Shown piece by piece: positions 18,785-28,860 of a stretch of DNA of 64,000 nucleotides (its first letter is position 1; the number at the start of each line of letters is the position of its first letter). The stretch is from assembly GCF_004799325.1 (NCBI RefSeq), contig NZ_SSMD01000002.1, positions 463,927 to 527,926 of the forward strand, written 5' to 3'. The DNA comes from Thalassobius vesicularis (GTDB taxonomy: Bacteria; Pseudomonadota; Alphaproteobacteria; Rhodobacterales; Rhodobacteraceae). The notes beneath the pieces were generated by a model. The model saw only the letters and a list, made by a program, of their open reading frames with translations. It was not told the origin of the DNA and did not search any database. The position numbers were made by a program, and so were the translations under genes.

Positions 18785-18846
18785 GCCATCCTCCGTCTGC
18801 TTGGTCCAGATATGCGAAGGCAGGCGCACGAATGCAAGCCGACAAA

Positions 18847-18877
18847 GAAAAACCCCCGCCTGAGGCTCAGGCGGGGG
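18847..18877 (-). terminator. Rho-independent terminator after rplQ
   Basis: An 11-bp perfect stem (CCCCCGCCTGA 18853-18863 with TCAGGCGGGGG 18867-18877) and 3-base loop are followed on the minus strand by TTTTTC. It lies 28 bases beyond the rplQ stop and closes the rpsM-rpsK-rpoA-rplQ unit. Confidence 0.92.
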
Positions 18878-18904
18878 CGGATTTCGGCGCGAGGGCCGGA
18901 AATC

Positions 18905-19330
18905 TTATTCTTCTTCGGCAACTGCTTCTTCAGCTGCGACGCGTGCCTTGTCGGCTGCGCCTTTGGCCGAAACGTCGCGGTCCACGAACTCGATGATCGC
19001 CATCGGAGCCATGTCGCCGTAACGGAAGCCAGCTTTCAGGATGCGGACGTAACCGCCCTGACGCTCGGCGTAGCGCGGGCCCAGCACTTCGAACAGCTTG
19101 GCGACGTAGGCGTCCTGCTTCAGCTGAGCAGCGGCCTGACGGCGTGCGTGCAGATCGCCGCGCTTGCCCAGGGTGATCAGCTTTTCGATGATCGGACGCA
19201 GTTCCTTGGCCTTGGGCAGGGTGGTCTTGATCTGCTCGTGCTCGATCAGCGAGCCGGCCATGTTTGCGAACAGCGCCTTGCGGTGTTCATGAGTACGGTT
19301 CAGGCGGCGGTAGCCACGTGCGTGACGCAT
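18905..19330 (-). CDS. rplQ: 50S ribosomal protein L17
   Basis: 141 aa bL17, a large-subunit protein near the polypeptide exit tunnel. It begins [24 protein letters not shown] and has the conserved [19 protein letters not shown] segment, with an acidic/alanine-rich C-terminal tail ([11 protein letters not shown]) beyond the E. coli length. It is last in the alpha unit, 133 bp after rpoA; that gap contains a short G/C hairpin near 19437-19457. Confidence 0.98.
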   Translation of the reverse strand: MRHARGYRRLNRTHEHRKALFANMAGSLIEHEQIKTTLPKAKELRPIIEKLITLGKRGDLHARRQAAAQLKQDAYVAKLFEVLGPRYAERQGGYVRILKAGFRYGDMAPMAIIEFVDRDVSAKGAADKARVAAEEAVAEEE

Positions 19331-19463
19331 TTTGTATCTCCTTTAGCGTTTTGCTTTGTCCGGCCAGCGATGCGTGTCACCGGCTCTCCTTGGGGCATTG
19401 GCCCTGTTGTTCCCCGGCAGGCCCGGGCATTGGCAGGGTGGGCTAGGCACCCACCCCGTAATC

Positions 19464-20480
19464 TTAGAAGGCGTCTTCGAACTTCTTCGCCAGTTCTTCG
19501 ATGTTGTCTGGCGGCCAGTCCTCGACGTCCATGCCCAGGTGCAGACCCATGCCCGAGAGCACTTCTTTGATCTCGTTCAGCGACTTGCGGCCGAAGTTCG
19601 GGGTGCGCAGCATCTCGGCTTCGGTTTTCTGGATCAGGTCGCCGATATAGACGATGTTGTCGTTCTTCAAGCAGTTTGCCGAACGGACGGACAGCTCCAG
19701 CTCGTCCACTTTCTTCAGCAGCAGCGGGTTGAACTCCAGACCGTCATCCTCGTCCTGGCGGCCGGCGGCTTCGGGTTCGTCGAAGTTCACGAAGATCGAC
19801 AGCTGGTCCTGCAGGATGCGCGCGGCGTAGGCCACGGCGTCATCCGGGCTGATCGAGCCATCGGTTTCGATTTTCAGCGTCAGCTTGTCGTAGTCCAGAA
19901 CCTGGCCTTCGCGGGTCGGCTGCACGTCATACGACACCTTCTTGACCGGCGAGTAGATCGCGTCGATCGGGATCAGGCCGATGGGTGCGTCTTCCGGCTT
20001 GTTGCGGTCCGCGGGGACGTAGCCTTTGCCGGTGTTGACGGTCAGTTCCATGTACAGGTCGGCGCCATCGTCCAGATGGCAGATCACGTGATCCTTGTTC
20101 AGGATCTCGATGCCAGCGCTGTCGCTGATGTCACCCGCGGTGACGGCACCCGGGCCCTTGGCCGAGATCGACAGGCGCTTGGGCCCTTCGACGTCCATGC
20201 GCAGGGCAACCTGTTTCAGGTTCAGGATGATGTCGGTGACGTCTTCACGCACACCGGCGACCGACGAAAACTCGTGCAGCACGTTGTCGATCTGCACGCT
20301 GGTGATGGCCGCGCCTTGCAGCGAGCTCATCAGCACGCGGCGCAGTGCGTTGCCCAGAGTCAGACCAAAGCCACGCTCCAGCGGTTCGGCAACGACGGTT
20401 GCCTGGCGCTGCGGGTCGTTACCCGACTTCACGTCCAGCTGGGTCGGCTTGATCAGTTCTGCCCAATTCTTGTGGATCAT
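19464..20480 (-). CDS. rpoA: DNA-directed RNA polymerase subunit alpha
   Basis: 338 aa. The N-terminal domain (dimerisation, ...[23 protein letters not shown]) scaffolds beta and beta'. The C-terminal domain ([38 protein letters not shown]) contacts UP elements and activators. The start at 20480 (MIHKNWAEL) is the family N-terminus; an in-frame extension upstream reaches 20576 but is non-homologous. It lies downstream of rpsK. Confidence 0.98.
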   Translation of the reverse strand: MIHKNWAELIKPTQLDVKSGNDPQRQATVVAEPLERGFGLTLGNALRRVLMSSLQGAAITSVQIDNVLHEFSSVAGVREDVTDIILNLKQVALRMDVEGPKRLSISAKGPGAVTAGDISDSAGIEILNKDHVICHLDDGADLYMELTVNTGKGYVPADRNKPEDAPIGLIPIDAIYSPVKKVSYDVQPTREGQVLDYDKLTLKIETDGSISPDDAVAYAARILQDQLSIFVNFDEPEAAGRQDEDDGLEFNPLLLKKVDELELSVRSANCLKNDNIVYIGDLIQKTEAEMLRTPNFGRKSLNEIKEVLSGMGLHLGMDVEDWPPDNIEELAKKFEDAF

Positions 20481-20591
20481 GCGTCCCTCCATTCCTGTCT
20501 TGTCCCCATGTCCGAAGGCCAAGACGCCCGAGGTTTCAAAATGACGGAATGGGGCCGTGCGCAGGCACAGCCCCAAACGTTGATTTTCCGA

Positions 20592-20987
20592 TTACACCCG
20601 GCGGCGTTTCGGCGGGCGGCAGCCGTTGTGTGCGATCGGGGTCACATCACGGATCGAGGTGATGTTGAAACCGATTGCGGCCAGTGCGCGCAGTGCCGAT
20701 TCACGGCCCGAGCCGGGGCCCTGAACTTCGACTTCCAGGGTTTTCACGCCATGTTCCTGAGCCTTGCGGCCAGCGTCTTCGGCGGCCATCTGGGCGGCGT
20801 AGGGGGTCGACTTACGCGAGCCCTTGAAGCCCATGGTGCCAGCCGACGACCACGAAATGGCGTTGCCCTGCACGTCCGAGATCAGGATCTTGGTGTTGTT
20901 GAACGACGAGTTCACATGAGCAACGCCAGCGGCGATGTTCTTGGAAACCTTTTTCTTGCCGCCAGCGCGGCGAGTATCGCGTGCCAT
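20592..20987 (-). CDS. rpsK: 30S ribosomal protein S11
   Basis: 131 aa uS11 of the small-subunit platform. The conserved core [26 protein letters not shown] and the basic C-terminus [13 protein letters not shown] are present. It is 15 bases downstream of rpsM and upstream of rpoA, as in the bacterial alpha operon. Confidence 0.99.
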   Translation of the reverse strand: MARDTRRAGGKKKVSKNIAAGVAHVNSSFNNTKILISDVQGNAISWSSAGTMGFKGSRKSTPYAAQMAAEDAGRKAQEHGVKTLEVEVQGPGSGRESALRALAAIGFNITSIRDVTPIAHNGCRPPKRRRV

Positions 20988-21002
20988 TGGTAATACCCTC
21001 CC

Positions 21003-21371
21003 TTACTTCTTCTTGCCGGCGATCGGCTTGGCCGGGCCCTTACGGGTGCGGGCGTTGGTGTGGGTCCGCTGACCGCGCACCGGGAGGTTGCGACGATGGC
21101 GCAGACCGCGGTAGCAGCCCAGATCCATCAGACGCTTGATGTTCATCTGCACTTCGCGACGCAGGTCACCTTCGACGGTGTAGTTTGCGTCGATGTGCTC
21201 GCGGATGGCCAGAACTTCGGCGTCCGACAGTTCGTTTACACGACGGGTCGCTTCGATGTTCACAGCTTCGCAGATAGCTTTGGCCGATGCGGGGCCAATG
21301 CCGGTGATATAGGTGAGGGCGATCGGTACCCGTTTGGAAGTCGGGATGTTTACGCCGGCGATACGTGCCAC
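21003..21371 (-). CDS. rpsM: 30S ribosomal protein S13
   Basis: 122 aa uS13, a small-subunit head protein contacting the P-site tRNA and L5. It starts with GTG ([22 protein letters not shown]), and has [25 protein letters not shown] near the C-terminus. It is the first gene of the alpha unit here, because a strong terminator separates it from adk. No rpmJ (L36) gene was found between adk and rpsM. Confidence 0.98.
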   Translation of the reverse strand: MARIAGVNIPTSKRVPIALTYITGIGPASAKAICEAVNIEATRRVNELSDAEVLAIREHIDANYTVEGDLRREVQMNIKRLMDLGCYRGLRHRRNLPVRGQRTHTNARTRKGPAKPIAGKKK

Positions 21372-21543
21372 GTGTCACTTTCCTTTTCGTTGCGGTTCCG
21401 TAGCTCCAGAACCTTTTTTCACAACGTAAGCCCGACGATTTTTTCCGCCGGGCCGCAGCTGATCCAGGTGATAAGATTACCGACGCAATAGCGCGCCGAG
21501 AATCACGTTCTCATGCGAGATAGGGCTGGGTATTTAGAAAAAG
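21372..21543 (-). promoter_or_regulatory. rpsM leader region (promoter not resolved)
   Basis: About 170 bases lie between the adk terminator and the GTG start of rpsM, enough for a separate promoter and leader. The best -35/-10 pair I can read (TTCTCG, 17 bp, TAATCT, minus strand) is weak, so I do not commit to it. Confidence 0.3.
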
Positions 21544-21562
21544 AGGGGGCGTCAAGCCCCCT
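21537..21562 (-). terminator. Rho-independent terminator after adk
   Basis: Stem AGGGGGC (21544-21550) / GCCCCCT (21556-21562) with a 5-base loop is followed on the minus strand by CTTTTTCT. It lies 18 bases after the adk stop and splits rplO-secY-adk from rpsM-rplQ. Confidence 0.88.
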
Positions 21563-21580
21563 TCCCCAACCTTGACCAGA

Positions 21581-22156
21581 TTAGTCCAGAATTGCCGCGA
21601 TGGCGGTCTGAACCTCGTCGATGGCGCCCAGGCCATCGACCGACGACAGGTTGCCCTTGGCGTGGTAATAGCCAATCAGCGGCGCCGTCTTCTTGTAGTA
21701 TTCCATCAGACGGAAACGCAGGCTTTCCTCGTTATCGTCTGCCCGGACGGGCTTGCCGGCAGCGCGGGCCTCTTCGGCGCGGCCAACGATGCGGCCAACC
21801 AGAACCTCGTCATCCACCTGCAGCTCGATCACGGCGTCCAGCGTCTCGCCCTGTTCTTGCAGCAGCGCGGCCAGGGCGTCTGCCTGGGCCAGGGTGCGCG
21901 GGAAACCGTCGAAGATGAATCCACCCTTCTTTTCGCCCTGCAGCTTTTCACGGATCAGGCCGATCACGATCTCGTCGGTCACCAGACCGCCGCTATCCAT
22001 GACCTTTGCAACAACCTGACCCATTTCCGAGCCGCTGGCCTTGGCTTCGCGCAGCATGTCGCCCGTCGAGAGCTGGATCATGTCACGAGTTTCAACCAGA
22101 TGGCCGGCCTGAGTTCCTTTGCCCGCCCCCGGCGGTCCAAGCAGAATGATGTTCAT
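21581..22156 (-). CDS. adk: Adenylate kinase
   Basis: 191 aa, catalysing ATP + AMP to 2 ADP. P-loop [12 protein letters not shown] is at the N-terminus, [14 protein letters not shown] contacts AMP, and [23 protein letters not shown] forms a short LID lacking the long zinc-type insertion, as in other alphaproteobacterial enzymes. Its ATG overlaps the secY stop (ATGA). It is the last gene of the rplO-secY-adk unit. Confidence 0.97.
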   Translation of the reverse strand: MNIILLGPPGAGKGTQAGHLVETRDMIQLSTGDMLREAKASGSEMGQVVAKVMDSGGLVTDEIVIGLIREKLQGEKKGGFIFDGFPRTLAQADALAALLQEQGETLDAVIELQVDDEVLVGRIVGRAEEARAAGKPVRADDNEESLRFRLMEYYKKTAPLIGYYHAKGNLSSVDGLGAIDEVQTAIAAILD

Positions 22157-23514
22157 CGACGTGCGGGTCCCTTGCGTACGCGTTTCTTGCCTTTGCCGCG
22201 AAGCTGCGACTTCTCGATCAGCCCTTCGTACTGATGGGCCAGAAGGTGGCTTTGCACCTGCTGGATCGTATCCATGGTCACGGAAACGACGATCAGAACC
22301 GAGGTCCCGCCAAAATAGAAGGGGATCGCCAGTTGGCTACGCAGAATCTCGGGCAAGAGACAAACTGCCGCAAGGTAAGCAGAACCCAGCACCAGAACGC
22401 GGCTGGCGACGTACTCGAAATACTCGGCGGTTTTCTTGCCGGGGCGAATGCCGGGCACGAAACCGTTCTGGTTCTTCAGGTTGTCCGCAACTTCGTCCGG
22501 CTTGAACGAAACGTTGAAGGTGTAGAAGTAGGCGAAGAACACGATCATGCCGATGAAGAACGCCAGGTACAGCGGCTGGCCGGGTCCGAAATAGGCCAGG
22601 ATGGTCGACATGACCGGCCCGGTCTGCGAGCCCGAGAACGTGCTGATCGTGGTCGGCAGCAGCAGCAGCGAGCTGGCGAAGATCGCCGGGATCACGCCCG
22701 CCGGGTTGACCTTGATCGGCAGGTGAGACGACCCGCCATCATAGACCTTCATCCCCACCTGACGGCGCGGATACTGGATGTGCACCTTGCGCAGGGCGCG
22801 TTCCATGAACACCACAAAGGCGATCACGACGGCGACCATCACGAAGACGCCCACGATCACGGCAGGGCTGACGGCGCCCGAACGGCCTTGGCTCAGGAAC
22901 TGGGCCAGTGCTGCGGGAACCTCGGCGATGATGCCGACGAAAATGATCAGAGAGATACCGTTGCCGATGCCGCGGCTGGTGATCTGGTCGCCCAGCCACA
23001 TCATGAACATGGTCCCGCCAACCAGCGTCACAACGCAGGACAGACGGAAGAACATGCCCGGATCGGTCACCAGCTCGCCTGCCTCCAGCGACGCGGCCAG
23101 GCCATAGGCCTGCAGGGTCGCCAGCGCCACGGTGGCATAGCGGGTGTACTGGTTGATCTTCTTGCGGCCTGCGTCGCCCTCTTTCTTCAGCTGTTCCAGC
23201 GCGGGAACCATCGAGGTCAGCAGCTGCACGATGATCGAGGCCGAGATATACGGCATGATCCCGAGCGCGAAGATCCCCATGCGGCCCAGTGCGCCGCCGG
23301 TGAACATCGACAGGATGCCGCCCAGACCGGCTGCTGCGCCTTCCATGAAGTCGCGAAGCGCCGCGCCGTCGATGCCCGGCACCGGGATGAACGTCCCGAT
23401 ACGGCAAACGATCAGAAGCCCGAGGGTGAAGAAGATTCGGCTGCGAAGGTCCGAGGCCTTGGCCAGCTGTGCCCAGCTGGTGTTCGCTGCCATTTGTTCG
23501 ACTGCAGATACCAT
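22153..23514 (-). CDS. secY: Protein translocase subunit SecY
   Basis: 453 aa with ten membrane helices, forming the channel of the SecYEG translocon. Recognisable parts are [15 protein letters not shown] near the N-terminus, [18 protein letters not shown] (lateral gate), and [18 protein letters not shown], with a basic tail ending [12 protein letters not shown]. An alternative start is the Met seven residues in (MAANTSW). rplO lies upstream and adk overlaps downstream. Confidence 0.97.
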   Translation of the reverse strand: MVSAVEQMAANTSWAQLAKASDLRSRIFFTLGLLIVCRIGTFIPVPGIDGAALRDFMEGAAAGLGGILSMFTGGALGRMGIFALGIMPYISASIIVQLLTSMVPALEQLKKEGDAGRKKINQYTRYATVALATLQAYGLAASLEAGELVTDPGMFFRLSCVVTLVGGTMFMMWLGDQITSRGIGNGISLIIFVGIIAEVPAALAQFLSQGRSGAVSPAVIVGVFVMVAVVIAFVVFMERALRKVHIQYPRRQVGMKVYDGGSSHLPIKVNPAGVIPAIFASSLLLLPTTISTFSGSQTGPVMSTILAYFGPGQPLYLAFFIGMIVFFAYFYTFNVSFKPDEVADNLKNQNGFVPGIRPGKKTAEYFEYVASRVLVLGSAYLAAVCLLPEILRSQLAIPFYFGGTSVLIVVSVTMDTIQQVQSHLLAHQYEGLIEKSQLRGKGKKRVRKGPARR

Positions 23515-23622
23515 AAAGCGGTCTCTCTTAGTAGCAACGCCGCCGGAGCGTTTTCCAGCTCTGGCGGCGTTCTAGGGAAAACTGGGTTGTATCTAAGCGG
23601 CCTTGGCGCCGCCCACAACCTG

Positions 23623-24090
23623 TTATTCAGCCGCGGCAGCGACCTTCAGCGAACCACCAGCTTTTTCCACTGCTTCGATGGCCGATTTCGAGGCGCCGGT
23701 GACGTCCAGATTGACGGCTGCGGTGATCTCGCCCTTGGCCAGAACGCGGATGCCGTCCAGCTTGCGGCGCACCAGACCCGAAGCGACCAGTGCGTCTTCG
23801 GTGATGACAGCCGAGGCGTCCAGCTTGCCGGCTTCGATGAACTTGGCGATCAGGCCCAGGTTCACTACGGCGAACTGCTTCTGGTTGGGCTTGCTGAAGC
23901 CACGTTTGGGCAGACGCTGGTACAGCGGCATCTGGCCGCCCTCGTAGCCATTGATGGCCACGCCCGAGCGCGATTTCTGACCCTTGATACCACGGCCAGC
24001 GGTTTTACCCTTGCCCGAGCCGGGGCCGCGTGCAACGCGCTTTTTCTTCGGTGCGGCGCCAGCGTTGTCGCGCAGTTCATGCAATTTCAT
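23623..24090 (-). CDS. rplO: 50S ribosomal protein L15
   Basis: 155 aa uL15. It begins [34 protein letters not shown], the typical Gly/basic N-terminal tail, with a globular C-terminal domain. The start at 24090 is fixed by homology and an AAAGGAGAAG ribosome-binding site; the open frame runs on to 24231 without family resemblance. It has its own promoter (24187-24215) and starts the rplO-secY-adk unit. Confidence 0.97.
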   Translation of the reverse strand: MKLHELRDNAGAAPKKKRVARGPGSGKGKTAGRGIKGQKSRSGVAINGYEGGQMPLYQRLPKRGFSKPNQKQFAVVNLGLIAKFIEAGKLDASAVITEDALVASGLVRRKLDGIRVLAKGEITAAVNLDVTGASKSAIEAVEKAGGSLKVAAAAE

Positions 24091-24186
24091 GTCGCTTCTC
24101 CTTTGCCGGAACTGCCCTCCAGCGACGGAGCGGGCAAACACGGCGTTTCTTGATTGATTCTTATGCGGCCACAAGGCCACCGGGGG

Positions 24187-24215
24187 CGTATAGACGCAGC
24201 CTGCCCGCAAAGCAA
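24187..24215 (-). promoter_or_regulatory. Candidate sigma70 promoter of rplO-secY-adk
   Basis: On the minus strand TTGCTT (24215-24210) and TATACG (24192-24187) are 17 bp apart, about 97 bases before the rplO start. It sits immediately downstream of the rpmD terminator hairpins, so it would restart transcription inside the classical spc operon. Confidence 0.65.
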
Positions 24216-24235
24216 GACCCCTGCCCCGCAAACAT

Positions 24236-24263
24236 CAAAACGCCCCGCACTAAGCGAGGCGTT
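24236..24263 (-). terminator. Terminator hairpin between rpmD and rplO
   Basis: A ten-pair stem (24239-24248 with 24254-24263) has one pair that is C/A on the plus strand but a G-U wobble in minus-strand RNA, which points to minus-strand function. It is followed by TTTTG. Together with the double hairpin at 24277-24324 it should stop or strongly reduce transcription leaving rpmD. Confidence 0.7.
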
Positions 24264-24276
24264 TCAAAAGGCGGAC

Positions 24277-24324
24277 CCGGAATTTTCAGAAAATTCCGGA
24301 TCGCTTTCTTTGCAAGAAAGCGAT
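24277..24324. repeat. Tandem double-hairpin element, copy C (after rpmD)
   Basis: Hairpin 1 (24277-24299) has arms CCGGAATTTTC / GAAAATTCCGG. Hairpin 2 (24300-24324) has arms ATCGCTTTCTT / AAGAAAGCGAT and touches the rpmD stop codon. It has the same two-stem layout as the elements at 5439, 8389 and 45939, but lies between two same-strand ribosomal genes. Confidence 0.75.
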
Positions 24325-24512
24325 TACTCGCGCTCTTCGATGATTTCGACCAGGTGCGGGATCTTCGCAACCATACCGCGGACCGAGGGGGTGTCCTCCA
24401 GTTCACGGGTCTTGTGCATCTTGTTCAGGCCCAGACCGATCAGGGTCTGACGCTGCACATCGGGGCGACGGATCGGCGAGCCGATCTGCTTGACAACGAT
24501 GGTTTTAGCCAT
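24324..24512 (-). CDS. rpmD: 50S ribosomal protein L30
   Basis: 62 aa uL30, a small large-subunit protein: [32 protein letters not shown] and [22 protein letters not shown] are the conserved blocks. It follows rpsE by 12 bases and is the last gene of the rpmC-to-rpmD unit. Confidence 0.98.
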   Translation of the reverse strand: MAKTIVVKQIGSPIRRPDVQRQTLIGLGLNKMHKTRELEDTPSVRGMVAKIPHLVEIIEERE

Positions 24513-24524
24513 GGGACGCTCTCC

Positions 24525-25085
24525 TTACGCTTCTGCGGAAGCTGCTTCATCCTTGCGCAGGATGTCAGCAACTTTCTTGCCACGACGCGCGGCGACCGAA
24601 CGGGGGCTGGCTTCTTTTTTCAGCCCGTCGATGGTGGCGCGGATCATGTTGTAGGGGTTCTGCGAACCCAGCGACTTCGACACGACGTCCTTGATGCCCA
24701 GCATCTCGAACACGGCGCGCATCGGACCACCGGCGATGATCCCGGTACCTTCCGGAGCGGTACGCATGACAACCTTACCGGCGCCATGACGGCCTTCCAT
24801 GTCGTGGTGCAGGGTACGGCCGTCCTTCAGAGGGACGCGGACCATGCTGCGCTTGGCTTGCTCGGTGGCTTTGCGGATGGCCTCGGGGACCTCTTTCGCT
24901 TTGCCTTTGCCGAAACCAACGCGGCCTTTTTGATCGCCGACGACAACCAGAGCAGCGAAGCCAAAGCGCTTACCACCTTTAACGGTTTTCGACACACGGT
25001 TAATCGCGACCAGACGGTCTGCGAATTCCGGGGCAGCTTCCTCGCGGTCGTTGCGGCGGTCCCGGCGGTTTTCACGTTCTGCCAT
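24525..25085 (-). CDS. rpsE: 30S ribosomal protein S5
   Basis: 186 aa uS5 of the decoding region. It has the double-stranded-RNA-binding-like segment [27 protein letters not shown] and the [28 protein letters not shown] block. The N-terminal [15 protein letters not shown] extension is charged. It sits between rplR and rpmD. Confidence 0.98.
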   Translation of the reverse strand: MAERENRRDRRNDREEAAPEFADRLVAINRVSKTVKGGKRFGFAALVVVGDQKGRVGFGKGKAKEVPEAIRKATEQAKRSMVRVPLKDGRTLHHDMEGRHGAGKVVMRTAPEGTGIIAGGPMRAVFEMLGIKDVVSKSLGSQNPYNMIRATIDGLKKEASPRSVAARRGKKVADILRKDEAASAEA

Positions 25086-25202
25086 ATGGACAGTCCTTTT
25101 GATGGTGGCGCGGCTGCGCCGTCAAACTCAATCCTGGTGTCCCGCACGACAGGCGCGCGGGACCCGGATCATCGGAGGGGCGACAAGCGCCCCCCGCAGG
25201 TC

Positions 25203-25562
25203 TTAGAACTTCAGGCCACCTTCACGCGCAGCGTCGGCCAGAGCCTTCACCTTGCCGTGGAACAGGAAGCCGCCACGGTCGAAGTAGCACTCTTCGACAC
25301 CGGCTGCCTTGGCGCGCTCGGCAATCGCCGCGCCCACTTTGGCTGCTGCTTCCACGTTGTTCTTGCCGACCACGCCCAGATCCTTTTCCAAGGACGAGGC
25401 TGCCGCCAGGGTGATGCCCTTGACGTCGTCGATCAGCTGAACGCTGATGTTCTTGTTCGAGCGGTGAACCGACAGGCGAAGCTTGCCGACGTTCACTTTC
25501 CGCTGCTTGTTCCGAACGCGCAGACGGCGCTTCAGGAACAGGGTCCGTTTGCTGTTTGCCAT
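25203..25562 (-). CDS. rplR: 50S ribosomal protein L18
   Basis: 119 aa uL18, which binds 5S rRNA with L5. [33 protein letters not shown] and [26 protein letters not shown] are typical. A 117-bp gap precedes rpsE. Confidence 0.98.
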   Translation of the reverse strand: MANSKRTLFLKRRLRVRNKQRKVNVGKLRLSVHRSNKNISVQLIDDVKGITLAAASSLEKDLGVVGKNNVEAAAKVGAAIAERAKAAGVEECYFDRGGFLFHGKVKALADAAREGGLKF

Positions 25563-25573
25563 TTTGCTCGTCC

Positions 25574-26107
25574 TTACTTCTTCTTACCTTCCTTACGGAA
25601 GATGTACTCGCCCTTGTACTTGATGCCTTTACCCTTGTAGGGCTCGGGCGCGCGCCATTCGCGGATGTTTGCCGCGACCTGGCCCACAAGCTGGGGGTCA
25701 TTGCCTTCGATGACGATCTCGGTCTGCTTCGGGCAGGTCACGGTCACGCCGGCCGGCACTTCGAAGTTGACGTCATGCGAGTAGCCCAGGCTCAGCTTCA
25801 GGGTGTTGCCCTGGATCTGTGCGCGGTAACCCACACCGGTGATCTCCAGCTCTTTTTTGAAGCCTTCGGTCACACCTTTGACCATGTTCGCCACCATCGT
25901 ACGCGACATGCCCCACTGCTGACGGGCGCGCTTGGACTTGCCGCGCGGCGTCACGGTGACAACATTGCCGTCAACGGTGATGGAAACATCATCGGTTGCG
26001 GTGAAGGTCTGGGTCGCTTTCGGACCCTTCACTTCGATGGTCTGGCCGGACAGCGAAGCGGTAACACCGCTGGGCAGCTGAACCGGTTTCTTACCAATAC
26101 GAGACAT
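25574..26107 (-). CDS. rplF: 50S ribosomal protein L6
   Basis: 177 aa uL6 near the factor-binding site. [15 protein letters not shown] at the start, and the C-terminal [20 protein letters not shown] tail that contacts rRNA, identify it. It is 12 bases downstream of rpsH and 11 bases upstream of rplR. Confidence 0.99.
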   Translation of the reverse strand: MSRIGKKPVQLPSGVTASLSGQTIEVKGPKATQTFTATDDVSITVDGNVVTVTPRGKSKRARQQWGMSRTMVANMVKGVTEGFKKELEITGVGYRAQIQGNTLKLSLGYSHDVNFEVPAGVTVTCPKQTEIVIEGNDPQLVGQVAANIREWRAPEPYKGKGIKYKGEYIFRKEGKKK

Positions 26108-26119
26108 TGCAGACCCTCC

Positions 26120-26512
26120 TTAGAAGACGGTGCAGAGAACTTCGCCGCCAACATTGTTGGAGCGAGCGCTTGCGTCCGACATCACACCTTTCGGAGTGCT
26201 GACAATCGACACGCCCAGGCCCTGACGGACGACGGGGATGTCATTGACGCCCATGTACACGCGACGACCGGGCTTCGAGACCCGCTTCAGTTCGCGAATG
26301 ACAGGGGTGCCTTCGTAGTATTTCAGGCCGATTTCCAGGGTCGGGTGACCGTTGGTGTCGGTGCCTTTTTCGTAGCCGCGGATGTAGCCTTCGTCAGCCA
26401 GCACATCCAGGACCCATGCGCGCAGTTTCGACGCGGGGGTCGAAACGGTCGATTTGCCGCGCAGCTGGGCGTTGCGGATACGGGTGAGCATATCGCCGAT
26501 AGGATCGTTCAT
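26120..26512 (-). CDS. rpsH: 30S ribosomal protein S8
   Basis: 130 aa uS8, a primary 16S rRNA binder that in E. coli also represses the spc operon. [16 protein letters not shown] and the C-terminal [33 protein letters not shown] are diagnostic. It lies between rpsN and rplF. Confidence 0.99.
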   Translation of the reverse strand: MNDPIGDMLTRIRNAQLRGKSTVSTPASKLRAWVLDVLADEGYIRGYEKGTDTNGHPTLEIGLKYYEGTPVIRELKRVSKPGRRVYMGVNDIPVVRQGLGVSIVSTPKGVMSDASARSNNVGGEVLCTVF

Positions 26513-26525
26513 ATCACTCTCTCCC

Positions 26526-26831
26526 TTACCAGCTGGATTTCACCAGACCGGGGATCTGGCCAAACGAGCCCAGTTCCCGCAGCATGATACGGCTGACCTT
26601 GAGCTTACGGTAGTAAGCGTGGGGACGACCGGTCAGCTGACAACGGTTGTGCAGACGGGTTGCCGAGCTGTTGCGCGGCAGGTTCGCAAGCTTCAGAGAA
26701 GCGCGGAAACGCTCTTCCATGGGCTTGTCTTGATCGTAGATGACCTCTTTGAGAGCAGCACGCTTTGCGGCGTACTGAGCCACCAGCTTTTCGCGCTTCT
26801 TCTCGCGTTCGATCATGGATTTCTTAGCCAT
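26526..26831 (-). CDS. rpsN: 30S ribosomal protein S14
   Basis: 101 aa uS14 of the long, zinc-free type: the CxxC pairs of the short form are absent. [29 protein letters not shown] and [25 protein letters not shown] are recognisable. It lies between rplE and rpsH in the spc order. Confidence 0.98.
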   Translation of the reverse strand: MAKKSMIEREKKREKLVAQYAAKRAALKEVIYDQDKPMEERFRASLKLANLPRNSSATRLHNRCQLTGRPHAYYRKLKVSRIMLRELGSFGQIPGLVKSSW

Positions 26832-26848
26832 AATTCTCTCTCCCGCGC

Positions 26849-27412
26849 TTAGCTGTTGAACGGCATGTTGAAATGCTTCAACAGCGCCTTCGCTTCCGCG
26901 TCGGTTTTCGCGGTGGTGGCGATCACAATGTCCATGCCCCAGACTTCGTCGACTTTGTCGAAGTTGATTTCCGGGAAGACGATGTGTTCTTTGATCCCCA
27001 TGGCGTAGTTGCCACGGCCGTCGAACGATTTGCCCGGAACGCCGCGGAAGTCGCGGATACGGGGCATTGCAACGGTGATCAGACGATCCAGGAATTCGTA
27101 CATGCGGTCGCCGCGCAGGGTCACTTTCGCGCCCATCGGCATACCTTCACGAACGCGGAAACCTGCGATCGAGTTACGCGCCACGGTCATCAGGGCTTTC
27201 TGGCCGGCAATTGCGGTCAGATCCTCGACGGCGGACTTGGCTTTCTTGCTGTCACGGACGGCTTCTGCGCCGCAGCCGATGTTCAGAACGACTTTGTCCA
27301 GCTTGGGGATCATCATTTCGTTCTTGTACGCGAACTCTTCTTTCAGAGCCGCGCGGATCGACGTTTTGTACAGCGCTTTCAGCCGCGGGGTGTAGTTTGC
27401 AGTATCCAACAT
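26849..27412 (-). CDS. rplE: 50S ribosomal protein L5
   Basis: 187 aa uL5, binding 5S rRNA and the P-site tRNA. Conserved blocks are [40 protein letters not shown] and the [16 protein letters not shown] region. Its ATG overlaps the rplX stop by one base (TGATG), implying coupled translation. Confidence 0.99.
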   Translation of the reverse strand: MLDTANYTPRLKALYKTSIRAALKEEFAYKNEMMIPKLDKVVLNIGCGAEAVRDSKKAKSAVEDLTAIAGQKALMTVARNSIAGFRVREGMPMGAKVTLRGDRMYEFLDRLITVAMPRIRDFRGVPGKSFDGRGNYAMGIKEHIVFPEINFDKVDEVWGMDIVIATTAKTDAEAKALLKHFNMPFNS

Positions 27413-27717
27413 CAGATCGCATCCCCAGTGGTCTTGGCGAAACGGACCTTCTTGTCGCCTTCCATGCGGAAGCCGACGCGGGTCGCTTTGCCGTTTGCGT
27501 CAACGATGGCCAGGTTCGACAGGTCGATCGGCAGAGCCTTGGGCAGGCGGCCGCCCTGGGCGGTTTGCGACTGGCGGGTGTGACGGATGGCCATGTTGAT
27601 GCCGTCCACGACAGCCTTGCCAGCTTTCGGGTCAACCGAGGCGATGGTGCCTTGCTTGCCCTTGTCCTTGCCGGCCAGAACGATGACCTTGTCGCCTTTA
27701 CGGAGCTTAGCAGCCAT
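27412..27717 (-). CDS. rplX: 50S ribosomal protein L24
   Basis: 101 aa uL24, an assembly initiator with a KOW motif: [38 protein letters not shown]. Its ATG overlaps the rplN stop (TAATG) and its stop overlaps rplE, forming a coupled rplN-rplX-rplE trio. Confidence 0.99.
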   Translation of the reverse strand: MAAKLRKGDKVIVLAGKDKGKQGTIASVDPKAGKAVVDGINMAIRHTRQSQTAQGGRLPKALPIDLSNLAIVDANGKATRVGFRMEGDKKVRFAKTTGDAI

Positions 27718-28085
27718 TACAGCACCTCCGGAGCCAGCGAGATGATTTTCATGAAGTTCTTGGCGCGCAGCTCGCGAACAACCGGCCCGAAGATACGGGT
27801 GCCGACCGGCTCACCTGCGTTGTTCAGGATGACGGCGGCGTTACGGTCGAAGCGGATGGCGGTACCATCTTCACGACGAACTTCTTTGGCGGTGCGAACG
27901 ACGACGGCCTTACGGACGTCACCCTTCTTCACGCGACCGCGCGGGATGGCTTCTTTGACGGACACCACGATGATGTCGCCAACCGAAGCGTATTTACGCT
28001 TCGAGCCACCCAGAACCTTGATGCACTGAACTCGGCGAGCGCCGGAGTTGTCAGCAACATCCAGATTGGTCTGCATCTGGATCAT
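27717..28085 (-). CDS. rplN: 50S ribosomal protein L14
   Basis: 122 aa uL14 of the subunit interface. [27 protein letters not shown] and [19 protein letters not shown] are near-invariant family segments. It follows rpsQ after an 86-bp gap with no obvious terminator. Confidence 0.99.
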   Translation of the reverse strand: MIQMQTNLDVADNSGARRVQCIKVLGGSKRKYASVGDIIVVSVKEAIPRGRVKKGDVRKAVVVRTAKEVRREDGTAIRFDRNAAVILNNAGEPVGTRIFGPVVRELRAKNFMKIISLAPEVL

Positions 28086-28171
28086 TTGGTTTCTCCCGAC
28101 CTATGGGGGGACATGCAGCGTCCGCTTCCCCAGGGTTTCGCTAAATAGCGTCGGGATCGGCTAAGCTTGGC

Positions 28172-28399
28172 TTAGGCGATCACTTCCCAACGCTTGGTCT
28201 TCGACTTCGGCGCACATTCCTGGATACGGACGGTGTCGCCGACGTTGAATTGGTTGTTCTCGTCGTGAGCCCGGTACTTCTTGGACTTACGGACGGTTTT
28301 CTTCAGAACGGGGTGCGTGAAGCGGCGCTCGACCAGAACGGTGACGGTCTGTTCGTTTGCGTTCGAGGTCACGGTGCCTTGGAGAATACGTTTGGGCAT
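28172..28399 (-). CDS. rpsQ: 30S ribosomal protein S17
   Basis: 75 aa uS17, an OB-fold primary 16S rRNA binder: [47 protein letters not shown]. It is 12 bases downstream of rpmC. Confidence 0.99.
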   Translation of the reverse strand: MPKRILQGTVTSNANEQTVTVLVERRFTHPVLKKTVRKSKKYRAHDENNQFNVGDTVRIQECAPKSKTKRWEVIA

Positions 28400-28411
28400 C
28401 TGTCAGGCTCC

Positions 28412-28612
28412 TTACTCTGCAGCCGCTGCGGCTTTTTCGTTCAGCACGGTCATCACGCGAGCGACGTCGCGACGCACGGTTTTGACGCGTGCAGTGTTTT
28501 CCAGTTGACCGGTTGCTTGCTGGAAGCGCAGGTTGAACGCTTCTTTCTTGAGGTTGGACAGCTCCTCGCGAAGCTGATCCAGCGATTTCTCGCGCAGATC
28601 GTTGGCGGACAT
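28412..28612 (-). CDS. rpmC: 50S ribosomal protein L29
   Basis: 66 aa uL29 at the exit tunnel. It begins [43 protein letters not shown]. The start at 28612 is set by the family N-terminus and a GAAGGA site upstream; the open frame continues to 28849 but without homology. In the usual S10 order rpmC follows rplP directly; here an opposite-strand gene and a terminator separate them and rpmC has its own promoter. Confidence 0.97.
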   Translation of the reverse strand: MSANDLREKSLDQLREELSNLKKEAFNLRFQQATGQLENTARVKTVRRDVARVMTVLNEKAAAAAE

Positions 28613-28724
28613 TTCGCCATTTCCTTCTTCTGACACCAGCAGGCCCCGTAGGGTTACCTGTATTCTGGTGGATTCAAAAATAAGACGCGCGAATCCCGGT
28701 TGCCCGGAATCCGCGAGATGCCGC

Positions 28725-28771
28725 TCTATAAGGGAGTGGCCCGGGGGGGGCAAGGGAAAGTTTGAACTTTC
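28725..28771 (-). promoter_or_regulatory. Candidate promoter of the rpmC-to-rpmD unit
   Basis: On the minus strand TTGCCC (28753-28748) and TATAGA (28730-28725) are 17 bp apart, about 113 bases before rpmC. Just upstream of the -35 lies an inverted repeat with arms GAAAGTT and AACTTTC (28756-28771). The sequence TTTCCCTTGCCC around the -35 is shared with the rpsJ promoter. Confidence 0.7.
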
Positions 28772-28860
28772 TGCGACGCGGGGCCTGCGTACATCCGGCC
28801 CCTTGAGGCAGGCCGCGAAATGCGTCAGACCCAATGCAAACACAGACACAGGAGGCCCCG

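Noticed and set aside
28412..28849. N-terminally extended L29 (145 codons)
   Set aside because: The extra residues cross the candidate promoter and lack homology; the 66-aa form from 28612 has the family N-terminus and a ribosome-binding site.
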